Notes: a model not told the origin generated them from the letters alone. Shown: positions 42,349 through 52,066, counted from the first letter of the stretch. The stretch is 52,066 nt of DNA from Chara braunii (GCA_003427395.1 BFEA01000418.1:703502-755567), one strand, 5' to 3'. Program-made: numbers and translations.

Positions 42349-42540
42349 ATTCAACATGTTCGAACAGTCCAAAAGCAATTGGTCGACAACGGTTCCGGAT
42401 ACGAGCAGAAGGTCATGTAGTGGAACACGTCCCATATTTCCCTCAATGACAGCTTGCCTCAGATTTACTAGTACTGTGTGACTGGCGGAAGAGATGTCAG
42501 CCACAATAAGTGCAGAGACCAGTACTACTTGCGAATACAT
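42349..42540 (-). CDS. Candidate upstream exon, unknown gene
   Basis: A minus-strand open segment contains SALIVADISSASHTVLVNLR and ends LLLDCSNMLN at a donor GTATCAGG (42348-42341), phase 0, matching the phase of the exon at 42158-42063. The 5' boundary is uncertain. No domain was recognised. Confidence 0.33.
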
Positions 42541-42980
42541 TATGAATGTATACAAGTATCTTTCCAATCCTGTTGAGTCAGGACCAGGTGCACGGTATTC
42601 CAGGGCAGAGTAGTTGTCTCGCTGTGTTTTTTTTCCACAGTATAGTTCAACGACACTGACAAAACACAAAACACTGACAAAAAAAAAAGTGCTTGTAACT
42701 TTGAACCAGTGACCTCCCTTCTTGTGTTACAAAATCGAGCCCAGCCACAAGGCTGCACCAACCCTGCAGGCGACCTCCGAGCTAGCTGGAGGGGGAAAAA
42801 AACATAGCCGGGCAGGGTACTGGCAGTTCAAAACATACACCACGGGTACACCAGGGCCCGAAGGCGGCTTACTGCGCACCAAGCTTTCCCGAACTGCCCG
42901 CAGCACACCTTTTTTCCTTCTTTGGCTGGCGTAGCCAGCCATTGTGGTCCGGTAGGCCAAGCCATTGCTACGGTGTGGTG
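42541..42980. other. Region with remnants of the same MITE family
   Basis: GGGTACTGGCAGTTCAA near 42815-42830 looks like a MITE end. 42880-42962 shares core words (CTGCGCACCAAGCTTT, GCCAGCCATTGTGGTCCGG) with the 39442 MITE. No gene. Confidence 0.45.
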
Positions 42981-43492
42981 GGGACGAGTTGCTTTTCTAC
43001 AAGGCTGGGGCCGTGTACTGGCGCTTTAAACTGCCACTACCGTTCTCATATGGTGGCCGCAGGGTGGGCCCCGCTCATTTCAGAGGGTGGTGGCCGCCGA
43101 TGAAAACCATCAGCGGCCACGAGGCGGGCGACTTTTTCCGGATGAAGTAATTTTCCCAAATGACACTACTGCTATGAAAGCTAGTGGTGGTTTAATCCAC
43201 CAGTGCCTTTCCCTGCTTGAAAAATAAATCCGCGCCGGTTAACACAGCACAGTCCGGGGGGGGACGAGTTGCTTTTCTACAAGGCTGGGGCCGTGTACTG
43301 GCACTTTAAACCGCCACTATCGTTCTCGTATGGCGGCTGCAGGGTGGGCCCCACTTCTTTCAGAGGGTGATGGCCACCAATGAAAAACATCAGTGGCCAC
43401 GCGGCGGCGACTTTTTCCGGATGAAGTCATTATCCCAAATGACACTACTGCTATGAAAGCTAGTGGTGGCTTAATCCACCAGTACCTTCCCT
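42981..43492. repeat. 280-bp tandem duplication made of chained TTAA MITEs
   Basis: GGGACGAGTTGCTTTTCTAC starts both units (42981 and 43261). Within them, MITE-like segments are delimited by TTAA at 43026, 43192, 43306 and 43471. The segments are 43030-43191 (162 bp), 43196-43305 (110 bp) and 43310-43470 (161 bp), each with ACC(A/G)CCA(C/G)TA-type inverted ends. The larger ones contain a GTGGCC(G/A)CC hairpin core. Confidence 0.7.

Positions 43493-43493
<1 letters not shown>

Positions 43494-43523
<30 letters not shown>
43494..43523. repeat. (CA)n microsatellite
   Basis: About 15 CA units directly follow a MITE end. Confidence 0.95.
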
Positions 43524-43525
<2 letters not shown>

Positions 43526-43678
43526 CTATGTTCACAGAAGCTATTACAATAAATGCACCAGAAAAACTCTCCCCTCCCTTCTCCTTCGCTTCCTCTTTTC
43601 TCTCTCTCGATAACCTTGTGTCCGAGCTCTGCGGCTATGGCCGCCTTCTCGCTTGGTCTGCACAACAACCTTGTATCG

Positions 43679-43681
<3 letters not shown>

Positions 43682-43713
<32 letters not shown>
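43682..43713. repeat. (CT)n microsatellite
   Basis: About 16 CT units within a longer pyrimidine/purine-rich zone. Confidence 0.95.
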
Positions 43714-43714
<1 letters not shown>

Positions 43715-43840
43715 GGACGAAGAAAAAGAAGGAAGACATAGCCGGGGTGAAGAGAGAAAGAAGTGAGGGAGAAGAAAGGAGGGAGAAAGAGAAGTGAGGG
43801 AACGTGCAAGAAGAAGTGTCGGCAGCCATAGCTGAAGTAA

Positions 43841-44010
43841 GGGTTGACTTCCGCGTTGACCAGACGTTGACTGCGGGTTGACTGAGGGTTGACTTTTGTG
43901 TTGACCGAGCATTGACCAAGGGGTTGACCATGGGGTTGACCGGAGCATTGACCAAAGTTTGACCGTGCTGACCAAGGCATTGACCGAAGCTGCTGACTAT
44001 GAAACTGACC
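43841..44010. repeat. TTGAC tandem array (W-box-like)
   Basis: TTGAC(C/T) occurs 12 times between 43843 and 43985, about 8-13 bp apart, with diverged CTGAC units after. TTGAC(C/T) is the core bound by WRKY factors, but a simple minisatellite would look the same. It lies just before a primer-site-like TGGTATAATCTCG (44021), so it may belong to the LTR of element C. Confidence 0.6.
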
Positions 44011-44030
44011 AAGCTGGAGTTGGTATAATC

Positions 44031-44665
44031 TCGCCAAGCCCTTAGCTTACTCCCTCACCCTATGGACGCGGGCTCACCCCATGGTACTTCCTGAGTCTGT
44101 CTGTCTCTTCTTTCTGCATTGAGTCTCTTTTGTCCACTTGATGGGAACTCCGTGTATGAAGGATAGAGCCGCGTTGACCAAACCCACACGGGCTGAGTAG
44201 GGCGAAAGGCTATGTCTGACGACTCGACTGCCCCGGAGGACACGAACCCTCCCAAGGACCGGTACAGATCGGCGGGCTGCTCGGCGTGGCACAGTAGGCC
44301 CAAAATCCAAGTTGTGGGCTGCACAACGGGCTGTCTAAGTCTTGAGAGGACTTGCTGATCGTGTCGTCCTTTCTGCGACGTTAAGGAATTGCTGAGGAGT
44401 TACGAGGGATCTCCTTAAATGACTCCTGATCAGCAGTAAGTCTTGTAGTGACAGCCATAGTATTAGTTACAGGCTAGTGACCACAATTGACAAGATCCTA
44501 TCAAGATCTTGTGGTCCTTAGAGAGTCAGTCAGTCAGTTAGTGGGTAGGTCTAAGTGGTGAGGAGTGGAACAGTCACTGTCGTGCACCAGATACCATGGA
44601 CGACTACCCTATGTACATCCTGCTCGTGAGGTTTCTCCCTCTGGGGGACCCTCTGGCGTCTCCTC
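44031..44665 (+). other. Untranslated leader of element C
   Basis: It contains the block 44357-44440 shared with the leader of element A, including CTCCTGATCAGC. No convincing coding sequence. Confidence 0.5.
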
Positions 44666-45439
44666 TTGCCGTTGGGCTTCTGGAACACTATGACGTGTAG
44701 AGTAGAGATGCGGGGAGGCACTAGCACCACTCCTTACACCAAGGAGCAGGAGGAGGAGGCTGCGAGGATCTTGGCCGAGCAGAAGGCCAAGAAAGAGAAG
44801 GAGGAGGTTGTGAAGCAGGCCAAGAAGTTGACCTTGCTACAGGAGCAGGCCGCGAAAAGAAAGAAGTTGGAGTTAGAAAGAGTGAAAAAGGGGGAGGAAG
44901 AAAAAATGAAAGCGGTGGATGCAGAAGAAGAAGAAGAGGAGAAGGTGGTGGAAGAAGAAGTGCCCCTGATTAGAAGAAGTATTAGGGACAGAGGCGAGAC
45001 AAGTGGCACAAAGAAAGAGGATTCTTGGTTGGAGAAGAAGGTTTCTGAATGGGTTGCCAATCTGTCTTTAGGAGAAGAGGAGGAGGCGATATTACACGTC
45101 CTTAGGGAAGAACAGGAGGCAGTCGTGAAAGAATTGGAAGCCGAGGAAGATCCCCTCAAGCGGTAAACGATAGAAGAGGAGAAAAAGTTAGAGTGGAGGT
45201 TGCGTCTGACCAGGGAGAGGAAGAAGAGAATGGAGGCGGCAAGTAAGGCCGCGAGTAAGGCGGCGAAAGGACTGGAGGAGGTGAAACAGCTGAGGGTGCA
45301 GATGGAGGCACAGGCCGATTCGCAAGGGAAGATGGGTGATGGCAAAGAATATAGAACGCTTAGCACAGGCTCGGGAGGAGCAATACCTGTTTGGGAGGAA
45401 TCAGGATATAGCCCTGCGATCGATTTGACTGGGGTTTAG
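44666..45439 (+). pseudogene. gag: Gag N-terminal coiled coil of element C
   Basis: The first 166 residues are extremely rich in Glu and Lys, with heptad-like runs (EEAARILAEQKAKKEKEE, then EEEEEKVVEEEVPL), and should form a long coiled coil. The frame meets TAA at 45164 and continues in the same frame to 45437 with another charged helix (RKKRMEAASKAASKAAK and KQLRVQMEAQ). The stop at 45164 is thus premature. This matches the helical Gag N-terminus of element A. The true start is uncertain; 44699 is another candidate. Confidence 0.65.
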
Positions 45440-45539
45440 GGAGTTTGCACGCGAGATGATCATGCACGTAGGCTCAGAAGTGCAGAGGAGATTAGAGAAC
45501 ACGAAGCGGTTCTGTACTGGCGCCATATAGGGGGCCAAG

Positions 45540-46262
45540 TTGGCTGCACCAAAAGAGGGGGAAGCTCGCCCCCATAGGGAGCCCGTTAAGGTGAAGTTCC
45601 CCGATTCCTACAGTGGAAAGGAGGAGGAGAACTTCGACAACTGGGAGGCCAACGTGAACTCCTACGTGCATAAAAAAAGGTATCTCCTGACGAACATGTC
45701 CTAATAGCTTTCCATGCCCTCAAAGACGAAGCAGCAAGCTTCGCTAGGTCAAGGTGTCGTGCTGCTAATTGCAATAACGATATGGTTGCTTATTCCGCCT
45801 TCACCCCTCTCAGTGAGTTCTTCAAACTGTTACGCAAAAGGTTTGCAGATGTCACACGAAGCATTAGAGCTTCTGACAAACTGCAGACCATCCATTCCCG
45901 CCAATGGAGAAGTGCCAGGGCACTCAAGGGTGTCATGGATGAGTTGGTCGCCATCCCTGATCATGGGGTCACTGAGACCCAATTAGTCAACCTACTCTAT
46001 CGTGCCATGCCCGAGCCCTTGCGAGGGCACTTCTTTGAGAAGAGTAGGGAGTCTACCATGACCTACGATACTTTTGAGTAGGGAAGTGGTAGCATTCGAG
46101 GCGCAATCCATGCTAGTTTCCACTTTTTGGCATAAGGATCTTGACAAGGGAAAGAAGTGGAAGGGTCGTACCATCTCGGGTCATGTTAAGGGCAAGGATC
46201 ACCTGATCCTTACATTAGATGAGGGTGGTATGGAAGAGGTCTCATATGATCAAATAGAGTGA
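45540..46262 (+). pseudogene. gag: Gag capsid of element C
   Basis: Coding starts near 45567 with VKVKFPDSYSGKEEENFDNW, typical of the capsid start in gypsy Gag. It slips frame near 45690 and continues at 45700-46081 with HALKDEAASFAR, FFKLLRKRFADVTRS and VNLLYRAMPEPLRGHF. A stop at 46079 and another frame shift lead to 46074-46262 (GKKWKGRTISGHVKGKD). The helix order fits retrotransposon capsid. At least three lesions interrupt it. Confidence 0.72.
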
Positions 46263-46630
46263 GGACTAAAGGAAGAGGACAATAGCGTTAGTCAGGGGAG
46301 GACTTACGCTGCTGTCGCGGCTGGAGGGAGGCGATCAAGGGGTTGGTGGTAGAGGAGGCCGCCAAGCGGGAGGTAGGGGTCAAGGTCCCCCGCAAAACCG
46401 CTCTAGTTCTAATTGGTCACCTTATAGGAGAGGTGGATGACGCCCTGGTCTGCCACAGGGCAGGCCTTGGGAAGACTTGGGCATAGAACAAACAGTTTGG
46501 CAGAGGAGGATCAATCAGGATCAGTGCATCTATTGCGGTGATCCTGGTCATATCATTAAATACTGCCCTAAGTACAGAGAGGCCCTTTTTGTTGCACAAG
46601 CAGCAAAAGGCACCCGTCGGTAGGGGTCGC
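46263..46630 (+). pseudogene. gag: Gag nucleocapsid with zinc knuckle, element C
   Basis: A Gly/Arg-rich stretch (about 46300-46440, multiple GRGG-like codons and a stop) precedes DQCIYCGDPGHIIKYCPKY. This is a perfect C-x2-C-x4-H-x4-C knuckle at 46525-46566. It lies in the same frame as the protease that follows, but stops intervene. It would bind element RNA. Confidence 0.75.
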
Positions 46631-46752
46631 AACTGCCCCTACCCCTACACCATGTGGAGAAGAGTGCGCGCACCACATAGAAACTCCCAAACCACATGTG
46701 TCTACTGCAGAGGTTGCTGGCCAGTGCCTAGATAGTTGTCCTGAGACTGCTT

Positions 46753-47261
46753 GTGTTAAGAGTCTCTCTATGCACTTCCCTCGCAGGCGTGGCAGGAGAA
46801 TTGAAGAAGAGGATGTCTGCCTGGGCCAAGATGAAGAAGGATGTGAAGGGACAACTAGTGTTAGTAGACGTAGAGATGTTTAGAGGCAGAGTAGGGGCCC
46901 TTATAGATAGTGGGGCTACACGCAACTATATTAGTAGAAAGGCGCTGCAAAAGTTAAAGTTGAGTTTAAAGGTCCAAAAGTTGGAAGACCCTGTAGTTAG
47001 TATCCTCGCAGACAATCGCACTATGCGAGTTGAGGATTATGTAGAGGAGTCCAAATGTACTTTCGCCTAGAGAAAGATGGGAAGTTGAAGAACGTCCTCC
47101 ATTCCCCGACTCTCCTCGTAGAGGACAGCCTCCCCTTCGATATGGTACTAGGAATGGACTGGGGAGAGGTAGCAGGAGCCACACTCCACCTGAGAGAGCA
47201 TGAGTGTAGGCTCCCTTGTCCAACAGGAGAAGTTAAGACGGCTCGACAGTTTCTGTGTTAG
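46753..47261 (+). pseudogene. pro: Aspartic protease of element C, active site intact
   Basis: The first frame (46753-47070) gives a lead-in and the retropepsin active site ALIDSGATRNYIS with Asp52 followed by Ser-Gly, intact, unlike A and B. The flap-like KLEDPVVSILADNRTM follows. A frameshift near 47060 moves the second half into 47055-47261, which has the conserved PFDMVLGMDW segment. It would mature Gag-Pol. Without the frameshift the domain looks complete, so C may have decayed more recently in this part. Confidence 0.82.
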
Positions 47262-47269
47262 GATTCGAC

Positions 47270-48404
47270 AACTCTGTGGCACATTGCTGCCTCAGTGCTC
47301 CCGCGTTCGCACGGTTGGTGAGGAAGGAGCAATTGGAAGAACAGGTCCTTATAACCTACATTAGACCGGTCACTGAGCCTAAGGAAGAAAGACCCTTAGA
47401 CCCTGCTATTGCCAAAAGCTGCTGAAGGAGTTTACAAACTTACCTAAGGCGCCAACAGGAGTAGTACCGCGGCCAATCCAGCATCGCATAGAGATAGAGC
47501 CTTGCAGTAGGACTCCTAAGGGTGTTGTGTACAAAATGTCCCCAAGGAGCTGCGCAAGCAATTGGATGAGCTCCTCGAAAAGGGTTGGATTAGGCCTAGT
47601 TCATCTCTATTTGGAGCACCTGTTCTTTTTGTCCTGAAGAAGGAGGGCGAGTTGCGCATGTGCATAGACTATAGAGGTCTTAATGCGATTATAGTGAAGA
47701 ATGCAGAACCACTGCCCCGTATAGATGACTTGTTGAACCGGGTGCAGGGCTGCAAATATTTCTCAAAGATAGAGGTTCACCCTGATGATCAGTATAAGAC
47801 AACATTCCGGACTAGATATGGGCACTATGAGTTTGTAATTATGCCCTTTGGACTAACCAATGCGCCAACTACATTCCAGCGTTGTATGAATGATTTGTTT
47901 AGGATATGGTTAGATAGATTCGTGGTAGTGTATCTACATGATATCTTAGTCTTTAGCAAGACCCTCCAGGAGCAAGAAGGTCATATGAGGCAGGTCCTGG
48001 AGAAGCTTAGAGAAGCTAACTTCAAGATCAACGCGAAGAAGTGTGAATGGGCCAAGACCCAAGTTTTGTACTTAGGCCACGTTTTAGACGGAGACGGCAT
48101 TAGACCTGAAGACAGCAAAATCGCAGCGATTAGAGATTGGCCAACGCCCCGCACACTGACAAAGCTGCAGTCATTCTTAGGCCTAGCTAATTACTATAGG
48201 AAGTTCATCAGGAACCTCTCTACCATCGTTGCACCCCTTCGCACGTTGCTAACGAAAGAAGCAATCTGGAAGTGGGACAAGGACTTCACAGCTGCCCTGA
48301 AAAGATTAAAGCGGGCCCTGATAGAATATCCAGTCCTTAAGCAAGTCGATCCGTCCCTGCCTTTCGTTGTTACCACCGACACGAGTCAGTACGACATATC
48401 AGAT
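47270..48404 (+). pseudogene. pol: Reverse transcriptase of element C, two catalytic lesions
   Basis: From about 47430 the lead-in to RT (PTGVVPRPIQHRIEIEP-like) is visible in broken frames; the main frame is 47562-48425. It has [42 protein letters not shown] (95-106), [15 protein letters not shown] and the thumb [12 protein letters not shown]. At residue 70 the text runs SKIEVHPDD: nine residues including the motif A aspartate are absent, perhaps by deletion between AGATAGA repeats near 47770. The catalytic box reads YLHD (residues 124-127) instead of YLDD. The frame reaches the first RNase H strand ([10 protein letters not shown]) and then jumps into integrase-tail sequence. Confidence 0.88.
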
Positions 48405-48950
48405 CCAGAGGCTACCGCCCGATAACCGAGAAAGAGATAGCTACCGTTGTAGACAACCTCAGGAAAGCCCAACATAGAATGATAGAGCAAGCTTATAATA
48501 AGCATCGTCGCCCCTCACAGTTTCAAGTAGGCGACTTAGTCTGGGTCAAGTCAAAAGAGTTCGCTCCTGAGGAAAACATCTCACAAAAATCACTACCTGC
48601 GTATAGAGGACCGTGGCCAATCTTACAAGTCAAGGGCGGAGAGGATGGGCCCTCGTATACTATCGAGATTCCAGCACACCTCCCCACCTACCCAGTGTTC
48701 CATGCGCCAAAGTTGTTGCCTTGCGTCACAAGTCAACAATTTCCGTCACTTAGATCTACGATTACTCCAGATATGGATGGAAGATATGACATTGAAGGGA
48801 TAGTAGGTGAGGATATCTTCAGGACAGGAGGTAGAGGTCGTCCCCAGAAATAGTACAAAGTCAGGTTTGCCTATCAAGAGCCAAAAGACAACCGCTGGTT
48901 CATGCGAATAGGACTGCTCCCGATATAGTCCGAGCCTACGAAAGAAATAA
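48405..48950 (+). pseudogene. pol: Integrase C-terminal domain and chromodomain-like tail, element C
   Basis: In frame 2 the coding begins near 48405 with [20 protein letters not shown], then EQAYNKHRRPSQFQVGDLVW (the barrel domain start), YRGPWPILQV and PTYPVFHAPKLLP. After YDIEGIVGED and a Gly/Arg-rich linker there is a TAG at 48851, then VRFAYQEPKDNRWF, equivalent to the chromodomain of element A. The preceding integrase zinc finger and DDE core are missing, as is most of RNase H. By comparison with element A, roughly 1.5 kb of coding sequence has been lost. Confidence 0.82.
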
Positions 48951-49015
48951 GAAGGGTAAAGGTCCTGCCTTAGACTGAAGTATTCTTGGAGGACCTCGAA
49001 TTTAGGCCGGCGGGA

Positions 49016-50300
49016 GTGAAAAGGTTTTCACCTTTCTGCAGTCACAGATGGGCCTTAAAGTTCGATTCTGGGACCTCACTTTGCCCATGTATAGTATCGA
49101 GCCGACCCCCAAGTGTTTGAACCCCTTGTCGGGCGGCTCCAACCCTACGCCGCCCTTTACTTCTCTCACAAGGGCGCGCCACAAGGTTTCCATTTGTTGG
49201 TTTCTACCTGACAGAGGCTCACCGACCACGGGTAAAAGGCTACGACAGGTTGGCAGAGCGAGTGGCCGAGCCACGACACTCATTTTAGACGGGCTCGAGC
49301 GTCGGACAGAGGCATGTTTGCAAAAAAAGGGCTAAGACGTAAACTACAGACGAGCACAAAAAGGCTGCCGCAGCAGATAACTACCGAGGGGTTGGACAAG
49401 AGGATGCGGCCGTGGAAGGTCGAGGTGATACTAAAAGCCGGCAAAATGGCCAAGGGAACGGAGGCGCCCGGCGTTTATCATGAGGCTACGGGAGTTTTGA
49501 GCAGTGGCGGTGTCCGAAGTTGCCTCGAGTAACCAAATTCTCGAGGACACCTTGCGTGAGTAAGCGGTGGAATTTGGTCTACGCGGGGGCCTCGACACTA
49601 AGAGGAGAGGTGTGCGGGCCTAGGGCTCGGAGATGGGCCTCCCGACCTAGAGTTTTGGGCGGGCCTGCGTGACCTTTACAAAGGGGGCTGGTACCACTTA
49701 TGGCCGAGATGGGCCGCGGCAGGCTCGGGAATAGGTCCAGTACCGAGACACTGCAAAAGGCCCGGTTCCCGACAAAAAGGCCCCCCTCGACAAAAACTGT
49801 TCGGGGGCCTAATCAGGCCCGGGCGCAGCCACGGTACCGAGGCGCTGCAAGCCTTTTGCAGCCTCGGAGCACCTAAGGCAAGCAGTACACTTGGGGGAAG
49901 GGCCCGGCAAACTATATAAGCCGAACCGGGCCCGGGATCAGGCATTCTTGGCATGCTTGGACACGGGCGCACGGGGCTACTAGGGACGGGCTTCTGGCGC
50001 TCGGCAGGAACGCACGGGACGAAAAGCGCACGCACGGGTATGAACGCACGAAAGGGCTCGTGAGACATGCACGGATCAAGATACGCACGGGACTTCGCGC
50101 GCGTGGAGGAACGCACAGGGCAGGGGGGCACACGTCGGCGGGAGACTCGTATGGGACGCACGTACGAAGGAGAGAGATACGCACGGGAGGGAAGACTTAC
50201 GAGCGAGGTGCCGACAGGTGTTTTCTCACGCGAACACATCACCAGAGTGCCAAGGCGGAGGGAAAGGACCCGCCCACACTGGCACGAAAAGGGTGAGTGC
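49016..50300. other. GC-rich region, possible 3' LTR of element C
   Basis: A purine-rich stretch GGCGGGAG precedes TGAAAAGG at 49017, a plausible polypurine tract/LTR start. GTGAAAAGGTTTTCAC is a perfect palindrome. TATATAAG at 49913-49920 could be a Pol II TATA box of an LTR. No partner LTR was found, so this remains inference. Long open frames on the minus strand (49676-50935) come from GC-rich composition and repeats. Confidence 0.35.
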
Positions 50301-50329
50301 ACGGAACACCTATGACGCGTACTCGTGTA

Positions 50330-50700
50330 CACCCGCGCGCGAGGGAGAGAGCAGCGGGAAACATCCGCGCGCACTCGCACGCACCCGCGCACCAAGGAGG
50401 AGAGCGCAGCTGAGCTGCACACACCCGCGCGCACCGGCGCACCGAGGAAGAAAGCAGCGGGAAACATCCGTGCGCACCCGCGCACCGAAGAGGAGAGCGC
50501 AGCTGAGCTGCACACAGCCGCGCGCACCGGCGCACCGAGGAAGAGAGCTGCGGGAAACATCCGAGCGCGCCCGCGCGCACCCGCGCACCGAAGAGGAGAG
50601 CGCAGCTGAGCTACGCACACCGCACGCACCGGCGCACCAAGGAAGAGAGCAGCGAAGGACAACCGCACGCACCCGCGCTCACCTGTGCACGAAGGGGGAG
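50330..50700. repeat. GC-rich minisatellite, about 93-102-bp unit
   Basis: GCACCGGCGCACC recurs at 50431, 50524 and 50626. Each unit has GAGGAAGA(G/A)AG, GGGAAACATCC and GAGAGCGCAGCTGAGCT words. Related, more diverged units continue to about 51000. Confidence 0.75.
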
Positions 50701-51314
50701 AGAGGGCGGCAGAGCAACTCACTCCTGCGCGTACCTGCGCGCTTAGGAGGACACTTGCGCGCATCTGCGCACGGGAAGAGAGAGTGGGGTAGAGTTGCAC
50801 ATGCCAACGCACATTCGCGGACACGGAGAGAGGGCCGCGGGCAACAGCGAACACTCCCGCGCATCCGCGCATAACGGCCCGCATGAGAGGGTAGAGAGCC
50901 ACGGGGCAGCCGCGTGCAGTCACGCGCATCCGCACACGTCAGCTCGCAGGGGAGAGAGCCGTTGGAAAGCGGAGCGTGCCCGGCGTGCATGTGCACGGGA
51001 AGGGGGAGCATCACGAGCTCTGTGCATGGCTAGTGTGCGCGCCATTAGTGGTGTCTGGGCGTCACCCAAGGAGGCGACTTCGAGCGCTGCGCTCAGTTAC
51101 CGAGGTGAGCCGGGTTGCCGGGTGCAGGAGAGCTCTAACTGAGGCAAGCTTTGAGACTCGGGTGAAGACACCAGGCCGAACGGGATTTCCTTTAGGTGCT
51201 GACTGAGAGATCGAACCATTCCGGGTTTTGGTGGGATTGGGATACCTCGCTGGATCCGGCCTGTGAAGGAACGCCTCCCGAACCGGACTCGACGAACGGT
51301 GCGTTTACCGAAGG

Positions 51315-51540
51315 GGTGCCCTACCAAGGAAGCATCCTACCAAAGGGGCGCTCAACAAAACAGGCATCCTACCAAGGGTGCGCTCTACAGAACAGGCATC
51401 CTACCGAGAGGGCGCTCTACAGAACAGGCATCCTACCGAGAGAGTATTTGACCGAAGAGGCATCCTATCGGAGGGGCATCCTATCGGGGGTCACTTTACC
51501 GAAAGGGCTTTTTACCGAGCAGCCACATTATCGGGTGGTC
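51315..51540. repeat. 32-bp minisatellite 1
   Basis: GGCATCCTACC recurs at 51363, 51395 and 51427, each followed by GA(G)AGGGCGCTCTACAGAACA or a variant. Diverged units continue to about 51540 with CTATCGG and TTTACCG words. Confidence 0.8.
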
Positions 51541-51689
51541 TGCATACACAGCGGATACATTCTCCGGGCTGACACTTCGACCGGGCAATCATTTACCGAG
51601 CAAACACCCTTTACTTAAGGGGCACATTTATCGGGCAAATTCTTTTTACCGACTCTACAACCGAGCAGGTACTTGGAGAAGCGAGCTTT

Positions 51690-51935
51690 CCGGTGGAGTG
51701 CTATCGCGAAAGGACACGACCAAGGGATACACTCGCGAAAAGGGCACGGCCAAGAGGCACTTTCGCGAAAAGGCACGACCAAGAGCTACTTTCGCGATAA
51801 GGAACGCCCAAAGGATACGTACGCGAAAAGACACGACCAAAAGGGTACGTACGCGAAAAAACACGACCAAAGGGTACGTACGCGAAAAGGCACGACCAAA
51901 GGATACGTTCGCGAAGAGGCATAATCTGAAGTGGA
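51690..51935. repeat. 31-32-bp minisatellite 2
   Basis: About eight units of the form CGCGAAAAG(G)CACGACCAA then GGGTACGTA. The units are multiples close to 32 bp, so several frames are open and show repeated Lys/Arg/Thr peptides. The sequence beyond, to 52066, has no recognised gene. Confidence 0.8.
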
Positions 51936-52066
51936 CTTTCCAAGGGCATGTTGCCGAAGAGGCACGAGTCAGAACCGGGCTCTCGAACGGGTACTTTGAC
52001 TTTTGAGTCTTTTGACATTCCTACGGGAGTCTAGTGACCCAGGCGAGCCTATCCGAGCTTTGTTGG

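Larger units (their letters stand above)
44021..49015 (+). mobile_element. Ty3/gypsy retrotransposon C, internally deleted
   Basis: Plus-strand order: possible primer site TGGTATAATCTCG (44021, weak), leader, gag (44666-46570), protease (46753-47261), RT (47500-48400) and integrase tail with chromodomain-like end (48405-48950). Most of RNase H and the integrase zinc and core domains are missing. Sequence similarity in RT, protease and tail places it near element A. A matching pair of LTRs could not be identified, so both ends are approximate. Confidence 0.8.

Noticed and set aside
38582-44000. N-terminal exons of the KAI2-like gene among the unknown minus-strand exons
   Set aside because: None of the candidate exons contains the nucleophile-elbow motif or other conserved N-terminal segments of that family.

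Overview
This is a eukaryotic nuclear window, most consistent with a streptophyte green plant and probably a charophyte alga of the Chara type. That placement is inference. It rests on the chromovirus-like retrotransposons with a plant initiator-Met-type primer site, a U6 snRNA-like sequence, a terminal exon of a D14/KAI2-type alpha/beta hydrolase, and very repeat-rich non-coding DNA. Two assembly gaps (11731-12275 and 35224-35438) and scattered single Ns show that the assembly is imperfect.

Layout. 1-1385: dispersed repeats and a GCA/GCT-rich tandem block. 1386-10447: nearly complete Ty3/gypsy retrotransposon A on the plus strand. It has both LTRs, a primer-binding site, a polypurine tract and the order gag, protease, RT, RNase H, integrase, chromodomain. 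It is inactivated by stops, frameshifts, a changed RT catalytic box and a nested 766-bp hAT-like DNA element. 10448-15640: non-coding DNA with small duplications, a tRNA-Met-like sequence and an assembly gap. 15640-16870: an array of about 18 hairpin units sharing the loop AACTTAT while their stem sequences differ, the most unusual structure here. 16870-26690: non-coding, with a tRNA-derived SINE (19847-20021), a U6-like sequence (21690-21786), a 204-bp tandem repeat and dispersed repeats. 26692-33514: minus-strand gypsy element B (gag, protease, RT only) between two copies of its own leader; one copy is split by a 1.47-kb piece bounded by poly-C tracts.

33515-38011: non-coding, with a possible LTR of B, GCCGACCAGT repeats and a gap. 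38012-38543 minus: 3' exon of a KAI2/D14-like receptor hydrolase, the one host gene I recognise. 39300-43500: a region with unrecognised, probably spliced minus-strand coding pieces and a family of 110-200-bp MITEs with TTAA target duplications; two of them almost fill predicted introns. 43494-44040: microsatellites and a TTGAC (W-box-like) array. 44040-49015: plus-strand gypsy element C with gag, protease, partial RT and integrase tail/chromodomain, lacking most of RNase H and the integrase core. 49016-52066: GC-rich DNA with minisatellites of about 93, 32 and 31 bp.

How the parts relate. Element A and C proteins belong to one broad chromovirus-like group and share a block in their untranslated leaders; B is a separate lineage. 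None looks able to move by itself. The window reads as a gene-poor, transposon-laden interval around at least one hydrolase gene.
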